DNA of 64,000 bases from Duganella sp. BJB480 (lineage in GTDB: Bacteria > Pseudomonadota > Gammaproteobacteria > Burkholderiales > Burkholderiaceae_D), in contig QVIN01000001.1 in assembly GCA_003416985.1 (NCBI GenBank), positions 930,001 to 994,000 of the forward strand, read 5' to 3'. Position 1 is the stretch's first letter, and every line of letters starts with the position of its first letter. Positions 34,654 to 44,707 of the stretch are shown in pieces. The notes under the pieces are model-generated. The model worked only from the letters and a program-made list of their open reading frames with translations. It did not search any database and was not told the DNA's origin. The position numbers were made by a program, and so were the translations under genes.

Positions 34654-36969
34654 ATGATCAATCACTACCTGCGGCGCCTGCGCGGCGCTGGCTTGCTGGC
34701 CTGCCTGATGACGGCGCTGCATGCGGTTGCCGCCACGGCCGCGCCGTCCTTGGCGTATTGGCCGCTGGACGATGGCGACGGCAAGCTGGCCACCGAGGCC
34801 GTAACGGGGCGGCGCGACGCCGTCGACTACGTCTTCAACCGCGCGCGCTTCAAGCCCGGCTCCGCGCCGCTGTGGCGTCCGGCCGGCAGTTGCATCCGGC
34901 ACGGCTGCTTGCTGTTCGACGGCTATTCGACCAATATCGCCGCGCCCGGTCTGAGCTCGGCGCAGCTGGCGCAAGGCTTCACGCTCAGTGCCTGGGTTGC
35001 TCCGCATGCGTTCGAGTGGGGCGATGGCGGTCATTACTCGGCATTCCTGAGCCAGTTCGACAGCGAGGCCAAGCAGGGTTTTTCCTTCGGCGTTTACCGG
35101 TTTGGCACCTGGGGGATCAAGCTGGGCTTTGGCAGCGCCATCGTCGATGTACGCATCAAGGAGCGCAAATTGCCGCGCGACGCCTGGTCGCATGTCGCCG
35201 CCAGCTACGATCCCGCCAAGCGGCTGGTGGCGCTATTTCTCAACGGCGAGCGGCTGCTCAATGTCGCGGCGCCGGTCGACGGGGAATTTTCCATGCCGGC
35301 GTTGCCGTTGACGATAGGCCGCTACTCCCAGCCCGAGCAAATCGGTGGAGTCTTCAAGCTGAACACCTTCCTTGGCCTGATGGACGAAGTGCGTATCGGC
35401 GCCGGTCCATCCGATGCCGCCGCCGTGTCCGCCATCATGGCGGCCGACCTCAGCGATCGCCATGGCGCCGTGCCGACGCTGCCGCCTTCGGACCTGCGGA
35501 TCGCGTCATCGATTTTCGACGGCGACCAGCACCGCCCGCAATACCACCTGATGCCCGATGCCGGTTGGATGAACGAGCCGCATGCGCCGTTTTACTATGG
35601 CGGCCAGTATCACCTGTTCTTCCAGAAAAATCCGTTTGGACCGTTCTGGCATCAGATCCACTGGGGGCACTGGGTCAGTCCGGACATGGTGCGGTGGCGC
35701 GAGCTGCCGATCGCGCTGGCGCCGGAGGACGATGGCTTGGCAACGGATGGAATCTGGTCCGGCAGCGCTACCTATGCGGCGGACGGCACGCCGGTGCTGT
35801 TTTTCACCGCCGGCAATGACGCGGCCAAGCCGAACCAACGCACCGGCATGGCAACGCCGCACGAGTTGCGGGACCCGGATCTGGTGCGCTGGGATAAATA
35901 CGCCACGCCGGTCACGTTGCAGAAGGAGGGACAGGGCCGCTTCGGAGAATTCCGCGATCCTTTCGTGTTCCGCGATGGCGCCCGATCGCACTGGTTCCAG
36001 CTGGTCGGTTCGTCGCTTCCCGGCCGCAGCGGCACCGCGTTGGTCTACGAGTCCTCCGACCTGCGCAACTGGACGCCGCGCGGCCCGCTGTTCTCCATCG
36101 ATGCCAAACGCTTTCCCGGGTTCGAGGCCACGTGGGAACTGCCTGTGTTGCTGCCCGTAGGTAAAGGGGTTGACGGACGTGAACGCCACGTCTTCCTCAA
36201 CGATCTGCATGGCCAAGCCTACTATTGGATCGGGGTGTTCGACGCCGCCACCGCGCGCTTCACGCCGGACATCGAGGCGCCGCGTGTCTTCGACCTGGGG
36301 CAGGGCCACTTCTCCGGGCCAAGCGGGTTCGTCGATCCGAAGACGGGGCGCAGCATTGTGTTTTCCATCGCCCAGGGCGAGCGCAAGCTGCAGGACGAGT
36401 ACGACGCCGGCTGGGCCCACAACGGCGGATTGCCTATTGTGCTTACGCTGGGCACGGACGGCGAGTTGCGGCTGGCGCCGATCGGCGAGCTGACCACGTT
36501 GCGCGGCCAGCAATTGCTGGACTTGCGCGACGTGAGTGTGAACCAAGCGGCGGCGGCGCTCTCGGCCATCCACGGTCGCGCCCTGGAAATGGAGCTGGTG
36601 CTGGCGCCATCGCCGCTTGCAGGCAAGCGAGGCCTGGGGGTACGCGCAGCGCCCGCACACGCCGAGCTGACCGAGCTGTACGTGGATACCGCGCGCAATC
36701 GCCTGGAGATCGACCGCAGCCGCAGCGCCAGTGGCCGCGATGGCGGTGTGCAGGGCGGGACGTTCGCGTTGGCGGAGGAGCCGCTGCGCATGCGGCTTTT
36801 CCTGGACGGCTCCATGATCGAGGCATACGTCAATGAGCGCAACAGTCTGACCAGCCGCGTCTACCCCACACGACGAGATGCCGACGGCCTGGCGTTGCTG
36901 GCACAAGCTGGCGACCGCGTCGTCTCGCTCAAGGTGTGGGCGATGGGCATGACAGAAAAGAGGAACTGA
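34654..36969 (+). CDS. Secreted LamG–GH32 fructan hydrolase-like enzyme
   Basis: The 771-residue protein has a signal peptide (cleavage near residue 30), an N-terminal LamG/concanavalin-type domain (about 33–262), and a GH32 five-bladed propeller plus C-terminal sandwich (about 295–768). The GH32 motif WMNDPNG reads WMNEPHA at 305–311, so glutamate 308 replaces the usual nucleophile aspartate. The RDP triad (434–436) and the acid/base glutamate 495 in TWELP are intact. It would cut levan, inulin or sucrose outside the cytoplasm. GGAGGAG lies six bases before the start. The ATPase gene follows one base after the stop. Confidence 0.85.
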   Translation: MINHYLRRLRGAGLLACLMTALHAVAATAAPSLAYWPLDDGDGKLATEAVTGRRDAVDYVFNRARFKPGSAPLWRPAGSCIRHGCLLFDGYSTNIAAPGLSSAQLAQGFTLSAWVAPHAFEWGDGGHYSAFLSQFDSEAKQGFSFGVYRFGTWGIKLGFGSAIVDVRIKERKLPRDAWSHVAASYDPAKRLVALFLNGERLLNVAAPVDGEFSMPALPLTIGRYSQPEQIGGVFKLNTFLGLMDEVRIGAGPSDAAAVSAIMAADLSDRHGAVPTLPPSDLRIASSIFDGDQHRPQYHLMPDAGWMNEPHAPFYYGGQYHLFFQKNPFGPFWHQIHWGHWVSPDMVRWRELPIALAPEDDGLATDGIWSGSATYAADGTPVLFFTAGNDAAKPNQRTGMATPHELRDPDLVRWDKYATPVTLQKEGQGRFGEFRDPFVFRDGARSHWFQLVGSSLPGRSGTALVYESSDLRNWTPRGPLFSIDAKRFPGFEATWELPVLLPVGKGVDGRERHVFLNDLHGQAYYWIGVFDAATARFTPDIEAPRVFDLGQGHFSGPSGFVDPKTGRSIVFSIAQGERKLQDEYDAGWAHNGGLPIVLTLGTDGELRLAPIGELTTLRGQQLLDLRDVSVNQAAAALSAIHGRALEMELVLAPSPLAGKRGLGVRAAPAHAELTELYVDTARNRLEIDRSRSASGRDGGVQGGTFALAEEPLRMRLFLDGSMIEAYVNERNSLTSRVYPTRRDADGLALLAQAGDRVVSLKVWAMGMTEKRN

Positions 36970-36970
36970 G

Positions 36971-38074
36971 ATGGCAGCGATAGCATTGCAGGGCGTCGGC
37001 AAGACCTACCCTGGAAAAGAGGCGCAGTACATTTTGCGCGACATCGATTTCACTATCGAGGACGGAGAATTCGTGGTGCTGGTCGGCCCGTCGGGCTGCG
37101 GCAAGTCGACCTTGCTGCGCATGATCGCCGGGTTGGAGGAAATCAGCGCCGGCGAGATCCGTATCGGCGGCGAGCGTGTCAACGATACGCCGCCGTCCAA
37201 GCGCGGCCTGTCGATGGTATTCCAAAGCTATGCCTTGTACGCGCACATGACGGTGTTCGAGAACATCGCCTTTGGCTTGCGGCTGGCGCGGGTGCCGAAA
37301 GCCGAGATCAAGACCGCCGTGCAGTCGGTGGCGAAGATGCTGCAGATGGAGCACTTGCTCGAACGCCGTCCACCCCAGCTCTCGGGTGGACAGCGGCAGC
37401 GCGTCGCCATTGGGCGCGCGATCGTGCGCAAGCCTCGCGCCTTCCTGTTTGACGAGCCGCTGTCCAACCTCGATGCGGCCCTGCGCGCCGACATGCGCGT
37501 CGAGATCGCGCGGCTGCACCAGCAGCTCGGCGCCACCATGGTGTACGTCACGCACGACCAGGTCGAGGCAATGACGCTGGCGGACCGCATCGTCGTGCTG
37601 GGACCTTCCGGCGTGCAGCAGATCGGCGCGCCGATGCATCTGTACGACCAGCCGGCCAATGTCTTCGTCGCCGGCTTCATCGGCAGTCCCCGGATGAATA
37701 TGCTGCCAGGCCGGATAGATGCGAGCGGCCAGTTGTGGTTGGGCGCCGTGCGCCTGGGCTGGCGCGCGCCGGCCGCTGGGCCGCAGGCCGACGTCACTGT
37801 CGGCATCCGGCCTGAACACCTGGCGGCGGATAGCGGCGGCGCGATCGAAGGCACCGTGCTGCTGGTCGAGCGGCTGGGCGCGGAGTCCTATGTGCATGTG
37901 CAGGTCGCCGGACTGGATAAGTCGCTGATGGTGGTGGTGCAGGGCGAACCGCCCGCGAGCGGCGCCACCTGGCGGGTGAGCCCGATGGTCGGCCGGCTCC
38001 ATGTGTTCAACCAGGAAGGGGCCCGCGTGGACGCGCGCGCGCCGGATATCAACGCAGTGTCGGAGGTGGCATGA
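36971..38074 (+). CDS. Sugar ABC transporter ATPase (MalK/UgpC family)
   Basis: The 367-residue protein has Walker A GPSGCGKST (39–47), signature LSGGQRQR, Walker B FLFDEPLSNLD, and a C-terminal TOBE regulatory domain (about 240–355). It matches CUT1 ATPases and is the only ATPase gene in the locus, so it should power the permeases at 31658 and 32731. It lies between the GH32 gene (one-base gap) and the fructokinase gene (four-base overlap). Confidence 0.94.
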   Translation: MAAIALQGVGKTYPGKEAQYILRDIDFTIEDGEFVVLVGPSGCGKSTLLRMIAGLEEISAGEIRIGGERVNDTPPSKRGLSMVFQSYALYAHMTVFENIAFGLRLARVPKAEIKTAVQSVAKMLQMEHLLERRPPQLSGGQRQRVAIGRAIVRKPRAFLFDEPLSNLDAALRADMRVEIARLHQQLGATMVYVTHDQVEAMTLADRIVVLGPSGVQQIGAPMHLYDQPANVFVAGFIGSPRMNMLPGRIDASGQLWLGAVRLGWRAPAAGPQADVTVGIRPEHLAADSGGAIEGTVLLVERLGAESYVHVQVAGLDKSLMVVVQGEPPASGATWRVSPMVGRLHVFNQEGARVDARAPDINAVSEVA

Positions 38075-39009
38075 TCGTCGTTTGCGGTGAAGCGTTATTT
38101 GATGTGTTTTGCGACAGCGACACGGCGGCCGGATTTGCGCTGTCCGCGCGTATCGGCGGTTCGCCATTCAACCTGGCGGTCGGTCTTGCGCGGCTGGGCA
38201 TGTCGCCGATGTTCTTCGGCGGCCTGTCGGGCGATATGTTCGGCCGCAAACTGGCCAGCGCGCTGGAAATCGAGGGTGTCGATACTACCGCCGCCCCGAG
38301 GCCGCCGGCGCCGACCGCGCTGGTCACGGTCGATGTCGATGCCGGAGGCGTGCCGGCCTACACCTTGTACGGCAGCGCGACCGCCGAACGTCAAGTTGTT
38401 GCCGCCGACCTGCTGCGCGTGCCGCGCGATGCGGCCGCCATCCATGTCGGATCCTATTGCATGGCGGTCGAGCCGGTGGCCTCGACGCTGAAGGAGCTCG
38501 TCATGCGTCAACATGGCCGCAGCCTGATTGCGTTCGATCCGAACGTACGGCTCACGATACAGCCCGACCGCGCCGCATGGAGCGGCGCGATCGAATGGAT
38601 GCTGCCGGTGACCGATTTGCTGAAGATTAGCGACGAGGATATCGGCCTGGTCTATCCGGGGCGGACTCCCGAGGAGTTTATCGACATGGCCATCGACGCC
38701 GGCGTGGCGCTGGTGGTCGTGACGCGCGGAGAGCAGGGCGTGCTGGCGGCGACGCGCGCGGCGGGCAAGCACGCCATGCTGGCGCGGAAGGTCGAGGTCG
38801 TCGACACGGTGGGGGCCGGCGATACATTCCAGGCGGCGTTGCTGGCCTACCTGGCCTGGCACAAGCTGCTGACGCGCGCCGCGTTGTCGGCGCTGGATGC
38901 TCCGTCATTGCTCGCCGCGCTGGACTTTGCCGGACGGGCGGCGGCGATCACCTGCTCCCGGCGCGGCGCCGACATGCCAACTCTGGAGGAGGTAACAACA
39001 CAGGATTAA
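38071..39009 (+). CDS. Fructokinase (PfkB family)
   Basis: The 312-residue protein is a ribokinase-fold sugar kinase. It has the PfkB signature 1 region GGSPFNLAVGLARLG (29–43) and signature 2 VDTVGAGDTFQAALLAY with the catalytic aspartate in GAGD. It would phosphorylate the fructose released by the GH68-like enzyme to fructose 6-phosphate. The start overlaps the ATPase stop by four bases. Other PfkB sugars cannot be excluded, but the GH32/GH68 context favours fructose. Confidence 0.88.
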   Translation: MIVVCGEALFDVFCDSDTAAGFALSARIGGSPFNLAVGLARLGMSPMFFGGLSGDMFGRKLASALEIEGVDTTAAPRPPAPTALVTVDVDAGGVPAYTLYGSATAERQVVAADLLRVPRDAAAIHVGSYCMAVEPVASTLKELVMRQHGRSLIAFDPNVRLTIQPDRAAWSGAIEWMLPVTDLLKISDEDIGLVYPGRTPEEFIDMAIDAGVALVVVTRGEQGVLAATRAAGKHAMLARKVEVVDTVGAGDTFQAALLAYLAWHKLLTRAALSALDAPSLLAALDFAGRAAAITCSRRGADMPTLEEVTTQD

Positions 39010-39024
39010 ACAATTTTCTCGGAA

Positions 39025-39041
39025 ATGACAACGATAGACAT
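39025..39041 (+). promoter_or_regulatory. Operator copy 3 (ATGACAACGATAGACAT)
   Basis: The copy lies 57 bases before the TonB receptor gene. It is identical to copy 2 and is flanked by an 8-bp inverted repeat (ACAATTTT at 39010–39017, AAAATTGT at 39046–39053). Confidence 0.72.
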
Positions 39042-39098
39042 AACAAAAATTGTTCCGGCGGCAGGGCGCCGCCTGATAATCATAAAAGGAGATGCAGC

Positions 39099-41930
39099 AT
39101 GACTTATTCGATCACTCGTTACCTCACGCGTTCGGCGGCACTGGCAATTTGCCTGGCGCCCGCACTGGTATTCGCGCAGCAGCAGGGCGGGGCCGCCAAG
39201 CCGGCGCCTCAGGCCGCCGAGGCCGCTACCGATCCGTCGGCGGTGGTCATCGTCACCGGCGTGACCAAGACAACGACCAAGAAGAATGCGACGTTCTCGA
39301 TCAATACGTTGAGCGCCGAAGAAATCCAGCGGCTCGCACCGATGAGCACGGCCGACATGCTGGCCAATTTCCCCGGCATCTATTCCGAAGGCGGCAGCGC
39401 CGGCGAGGCCAGCAACAACATCACCGTGCGCGGACTGCCGGTCACCGGTGGCTACCGCTTTGCGCCGCAGCTGGTGGACGGCTTGCCGGCCTATGAAGAG
39501 CCTGAAGCGCCGTTCATGAACAACGACGTCTTCATCCGCGACGACCTGATGACCGAGAGTGTCGAGCTGGTCAAAGGCGGTCCGGGCGGGATCTTGTATT
39601 CGAACGGTCTGGGGGCCACCGTGAATCACGTGACGCGCACCGGTGGCGATCATGTGGCCGGCGGCTACAAGATCGAGTACGCGGACTATGGTTTCCTGCG
39701 CCAGGACGCTTTCATCTCCGGTCCGCTGGCGCCCAATGTGACGGGCGCGATCGGCGGCTTCTACCGGCGCAGCGACGGCGTGCGCGACACGGGCTATACC
39801 GCCGACCGGGGCGGCCAGGTGCGGGGAAATGTGGTCTACACCAGCAACGACCGCAAGACCACCGCGCGCGCCGACGCGCTGGTGATCAACGATCGCACTG
39901 CGTTTTACCAGAACCTGCCGATTTCCGTGCCGCGTTTCAGCAATCCCGGCACGCCGGCCAACCCGACCGCCATCAGCCAGAACACCATACAGCCGCTGGG
40001 AATCGACTTCGCCCACGGCACCACGGCCTCGCCGTACAATCGCTACTTCAACATGACCGGCGAATACGGCACGCGCACCATCGACCAGGCCGACGGCATC
40101 CATCCCGATTTCAAGATGTTCACGCTGAGCGGTTCGCGTGAGTTGGAGGACGGATGGAAGGTCTCCGCCGGACTGCGCTACACCACCGGCACCAACGGCT
40201 TCAACGCCGTCTTCACGGGCAACGATACCGCGACCTCGACGAACTTCCTCAACGCGCGCTACCAGAACGACGTGATCTCGCCAGCGCATGGCGCGGCGCT
40301 GGGCTGCAATCTCGGCAACGCGAAGCTGGTCGGCTTCTTCAATGTCCCCTCCAGCAACGCCTGCGCGTCGTTCGCCAACATCAGCCGCGAGGACTTCATC
40401 AAGAAGTATGCGAAGGCGACCGCTGTCGCGGGCCGCTACCTGAATGACGGTTCGCCGGTGCCGGCGTCGGCCAATCTGAACTTCATGATTCCCTTCATTG
40501 CCGACGTTGATGCATCGAGCACCTCGCTGGATCTGAAGACCCAGAAATCGTTCACGCTCAAGGGCTCGCATGACCTGACTTTCGGCGTCTACAAAAGCCG
40601 CTACAACTATGCCCCGAACTTCCAGCAGGCTCTGTTGGTCAGCGACGTCGCCAATCAGTCTCGCCTGGTCGATTTGATCGCCGTCGATGCGCAAGGCAAT
40701 CAGGTTGGTCCAAGCCTGACGCAGGGCGGCGCAATTTTGCCTGGCTGGGGAGGCTTTGTCAGCAAGATACAAGGGGATGGCAACGCGGCCTACCTGCTTG
40801 ACCATTGGGAAACCATGGGCAACAAGTTGAAGATGGATTTCGGTGTGCGCTGGCAGAACCTGAAAGCGGACGTCACACGGCGTGACCGCAACGTCATCAC
40901 CGACCTGACGCCGGCAGGCGTGGTGGTCGGCTCCACCCAGGATACGACAGCCGACAATGAGATCAGCATGCCGGGCGATCCGCATACGCTGCGGCAGACC
41001 TATCACGGGTTTGGCTGGTCGGTCGGGGGGAACTATAGCTTCAGCAAGCCGCTGGCGGTGTATGGATTGGCGTCCGATTCCTTCCGTTTGCCCAGCCTGC
41101 AAGACCTGAACGATTTGAGCACCGCGACCGCCACCGTGGTCAACGGCAAGCCGGTGGAGGTCAGCGCCGTCGAACATATCCGCCAGTACGAGATTGGCTT
41201 GCGTTATCTCACGCGTGGCTTTGGCGCCTCGATCGCGGCCTTCTACAATAACTTCTCGCCGCGCAGCGCGATCAATATCTACAAGGACATCACCTCCGCT
41301 TCGTGCGGCACGCAAGGCGGCGTCACGCAGATCAATTCCTGCCCGGACGTGGCGCAGTTGTACAAGCGCGGCGTGCAAAACGTTGGCACGGAGATCGAAC
41401 TCAGCTGGCGTCCCGCCGCGCTGGAGGGCCTGGAGCTAAAGGGCAATCTGGTCATGCAGAACCCCAAGGTCAATGGCGCCAACTACACCATTACGCAGGA
41501 AGACAAGGATCCGCAGGGCGTTATCACCGGCTACCACTATGTGCAGGTCAGCGAGGACGGCCGCCGTCCGCGCCGGCTTCCGAAGGTGATGGTCAACCTC
41601 ATGCCCTCGTATGACCTGAAGCCGCTGACCGATGTGCCGGTGAGTCTGTACGCGCAGTACCAGTATTACGGCTCGCGCTACTCGGAGGCGACGGACAGCA
41701 ACGTCACGTTGTATCCGGCCTACCATATCATCAACGCCGGCGCGCAATATCAGATCAGCGAACGGCTGAGTGCGCACCTGCATGTGGCCAATCTGACCAA
41801 CCAGCTGTCGTTCACGGAGGGGGATCCGCTGTTCAACGATCTGCTGTCTCCGGATGGCACCCGCAACCGCGGCGTGGCGAGGCCGCTGTTCGGCCGAACC
41901 CTGCGCTTTAGCCTGACGTACATGTTCTGA
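39099..41930 (+). CDS. TonB-dependent receptor of the fructoside locus
   Basis: The 943-residue protein has a signal peptide (cleavage near FAQQ), a plug domain (STADMLANFPGIY, NITVRGLP, GGPGGILYSNG) and a long beta-barrel ending RTLRFSLTYMF. It would carry oligosaccharides released from a fructan across the outer membrane. Operator copy 3 precedes it, so the same LacI protein probably controls it. A GGAG site lies just before the ATG. A large hairpin follows the stop. Confidence 0.9.
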   Translation: MTYSITRYLTRSAALAICLAPALVFAQQQGGAAKPAPQAAEAATDPSAVVIVTGVTKTTTKKNATFSINTLSAEEIQRLAPMSTADMLANFPGIYSEGGSAGEASNNITVRGLPVTGGYRFAPQLVDGLPAYEEPEAPFMNNDVFIRDDLMTESVELVKGGPGGILYSNGLGATVNHVTRTGGDHVAGGYKIEYADYGFLRQDAFISGPLAPNVTGAIGGFYRRSDGVRDTGYTADRGGQVRGNVVYTSNDRKTTARADALVINDRTAFYQNLPISVPRFSNPGTPANPTAISQNTIQPLGIDFAHGTTASPYNRYFNMTGEYGTRTIDQADGIHPDFKMFTLSGSRELEDGWKVSAGLRYTTGTNGFNAVFTGNDTATSTNFLNARYQNDVISPAHGAALGCNLGNAKLVGFFNVPSSNACASFANISREDFIKKYAKATAVAGRYLNDGSPVPASANLNFMIPFIADVDASSTSLDLKTQKSFTLKGSHDLTFGVYKSRYNYAPNFQQALLVSDVANQSRLVDLIAVDAQGNQVGPSLTQGGAILPGWGGFVSKIQGDGNAAYLLDHWETMGNKLKMDFGVRWQNLKADVTRRDRNVITDLTPAGVVVGSTQDTTADNEISMPGDPHTLRQTYHGFGWSVGGNYSFSKPLAVYGLASDSFRLPSLQDLNDLSTATATVVNGKPVEVSAVEHIRQYEIGLRYLTRGFGASIAAFYNNFSPRSAINIYKDITSASCGTQGGVTQINSCPDVAQLYKRGVQNVGTEIELSWRPAALEGLELKGNLVMQNPKVNGANYTITQEDKDPQGVITGYHYVQVSEDGRRPRRLPKVMVNLMPSYDLKPLTDVPVSLYAQYQYYGSRYSEATDSNVTLYPAYHIINAGAQYQISERLSAHLHVANLTNQLSFTEGDPLFNDLLSPDGTRNRGVARPLFGRTLRFSLTYMF

Positions 41931-41937
41931 CGTACAA

Positions 41938-41972
41938 GCCGCCGGTCCGCCTTGGCAAGGCGGACCGGCGGC
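41938..41972. terminator. Long GC-rich hairpin between converging genes
   Basis: A perfect 16-bp stem (GCCGCCGGTCCGCCTT / AAGGCGGACCGGCGGC) with a GGC loop lies between the TonB receptor gene and the converging oxidoreductase gene. No T run follows on either strand. It probably stabilises or ends both transcripts. Confidence 0.6.
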
Positions 41973-41997
41973 GGATCGCCATCACCAGGGGCGCAAG

Positions 41998-42972
41998 TCA
42001 CTTCGAGGTTGAGAAACCATCGTCCACGGTGATGACGATACGGCCCAGGTAATCGCCTTTCTGGTATTTGGCGTAAGCCTTCGCGAGTTCGCGGACCGGG
42101 TAGGTCGAGTCGACGGCCACCTCGAAGCCCGACTCAAGCCAACCGGCAAGAAGCTCCAGGTCTTTTTGCTTCGACTTCACGTAGGCAAGCGCAACCGAAG
42201 ACGGGGAGAACAAACTGTTCAACTTGTCGGCAAAAAATGCGGCCGACGGCAGCGTGGTGATGAAGGCGCCGCCGTGTTTCAGTTTTGCCTTCCATTGGCT
42301 CCAGCGATAGGCAGCCGCCGGGTCGAAAATAACGTTGAAGCTACCTACGGCGTTGTCGACCAGGTTGGGATTTTTTCGATCGATCACCGCGTCGGCACCG
42401 AAGCGCCGGGCTAGTTCAAGGCCGCTGGGGGAGCCCAACGCCGTCACCTGGGCACCGAGCCTCTTGGCCACCAGAACCGCCGTTGAGCCCACGGCTCCCG
42501 AGGCGCCCGTGATCAACACACTCGCGTCCGTCGCAGGCAGGCTGCCCTGATCGCGTATGCACTGCAGGGCTGTCAGGGCGGACGTGGCCGCGGCGGCGGT
42601 TTGCGCATGGGAGACGTTGTCCGGTTTGCGTGCGATTTGATCGGTTTGTGCGACGATGAACTCGGCGAAAGCGCCCTGGTTGTTCGCCGGGCCGTAGGGC
42701 AGGAATCCGAAGACGCAATCGCCGGGTTGCCATTGCGTCTCTCCCGGCCCCACCGATTCGACGACGCCCGAGAAGTCGTAGCCCAGCACCATGGGAAATC
42801 GTCGGCCGTGCAAGAACTTTACTTTGCCCAGTGCGACCTTGAGGTCGGCGGGGCCCAAGGCTGAAGCGTGAACCCTGACGAGGACTTGCCTGTTTTGAGG
42901 TTGCGGCGTCGGCAGTTCGGTCTGCACCAGGTTGTCGATCGAACCGTATTTGCTTAGGCATATGGCGCGCAT
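41998..42972 (-). CDS. Quinone oxidoreductase-like NADPH-dependent MDR enzyme
   Basis: The 324-residue protein belongs to the medium-chain dehydrogenase/reductase superfamily. It has a GroES-like N-terminal domain (about 25–120) with GYDFSGVVESVG and a Rossmann domain with ITGASGAVGSTAVLVAKRLGA. The catalytic-zinc ligands of alcohol dehydrogenases are missing, which fits quinone or enone reductases. It lies 92 bases after the Old Yellow Enzyme gene on the same strand, so the two likely detoxify electrophilic compounds together. Confidence 0.85.
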   Translation of the reverse strand: MRAICLSKYGSIDNLVQTELPTPQPQNRQVLVRVHASALGPADLKVALGKVKFLHGRRFPMVLGYDFSGVVESVGPGETQWQPGDCVFGFLPYGPANNQGAFAEFIVAQTDQIARKPDNVSHAQTAAAATSALTALQCIRDQGSLPATDASVLITGASGAVGSTAVLVAKRLGAQVTALGSPSGLELARRFGADAVIDRKNPNLVDNAVGSFNVIFDPAAAYRWSQWKAKLKHGGAFITTLPSAAFFADKLNSLFSPSSVALAYVKSKQKDLELLAGWLESGFEVAVDSTYPVRELAKAYAKYQKGDYLGRIVITVDDGFSTSK

Positions 42973-43064
42973 TGGGGAGAGCTCCTGAAGAGGTAATTTG
43001 TGTGGACTGCCAGGCAGCGCATCTGAGGGCGGAGGCGGGCTCCCGCCCCCGCGTTGGAGTGGGA

Positions 43065-44180
<1,116 letters not shown>

Positions 44181-44239
44181 GAAATGATCTCGATGGTGGA
44201 TGGAAATCGCATGGTATATGATTTATACTTAGTGTCAAT

Positions 44240-44259
44240 TAGGCACTTTGAGGTGCCTA
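44240..44259. promoter_or_regulatory. Inverted repeat TAGGCAC-N6-GTGCCTA, candidate HxlR operator
   Basis: Perfect 7-bp arms lie between the divergent Old Yellow Enzyme and HxlR genes, 21 bases before the HxlR start. A TTGACA (minus strand, 44233–44238) lies next to it. Confidence 0.55.
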
Positions 44260-44280
44260 GGTATAGCCAAGGAAACCACC

Positions 44281-44649
44281 ATGAAGACCCGTATCGATTG
44301 TTTCTCCGCCGATTGCCCGAGCCGCGCCCTGTTCGATCAGGTTTCCGACAAGTGGTCGATGCTGGTGCTGATCTCGCTTGAAGAGGAGCCGGTGCGCTTC
44401 AACGCCATCAAGCGCCGGCTGGAGGGGGTGACGCAAAAGGCGCTCACCCAGTGCCTGCGCAAGCTGGAGCGAAACGGACTGCTGTCGCGTCATGTGATAC
44501 CGGTGTCGCCGATTGCGGTGCAGTACGAAATTACGCCGCTCGGCCGCACGTTGCTGCAGCCGTTCAAGGTGATGCACGACTGGACATTGACAAAGTTGGC
44601 CGAGGTCGAGGAGGCGCGGCGAGTCTTCGATCAACGCAACATGGAGTAG
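44281..44649 (+). CDS. HxlR-family transcriptional regulator
   Basis: The 122-residue protein is a winged-helix regulator of the HxlR type: a cysteine-containing N-terminus (DCFSADCPSRALFDQVSDKWS) and the DNA-binding region RFNAIKRRLEGVTQKALTQCLRKLERNGLL. Redox-sensing cysteines at residues 7 and 12 could detect electrophiles. AAGGA lies eight bases before the ATG. It faces away from the Old Yellow Enzyme gene, its probable target. Confidence 0.9.
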   Translation: MKTRIDCFSADCPSRALFDQVSDKWSMLVLISLEEEPVRFNAIKRRLEGVTQKALTQCLRKLERNGLLSRHVIPVSPIAVQYEITPLGRTLLQPFKVMHDWTLTKLAEVEEARRVFDQRNME

Positions 44650-44707
44650 TGTAGGCCAACTTTCGGGGCGGGTTGGACGGGACGCCAGGCCGGCCAGTCA
44701 GGCTTGC

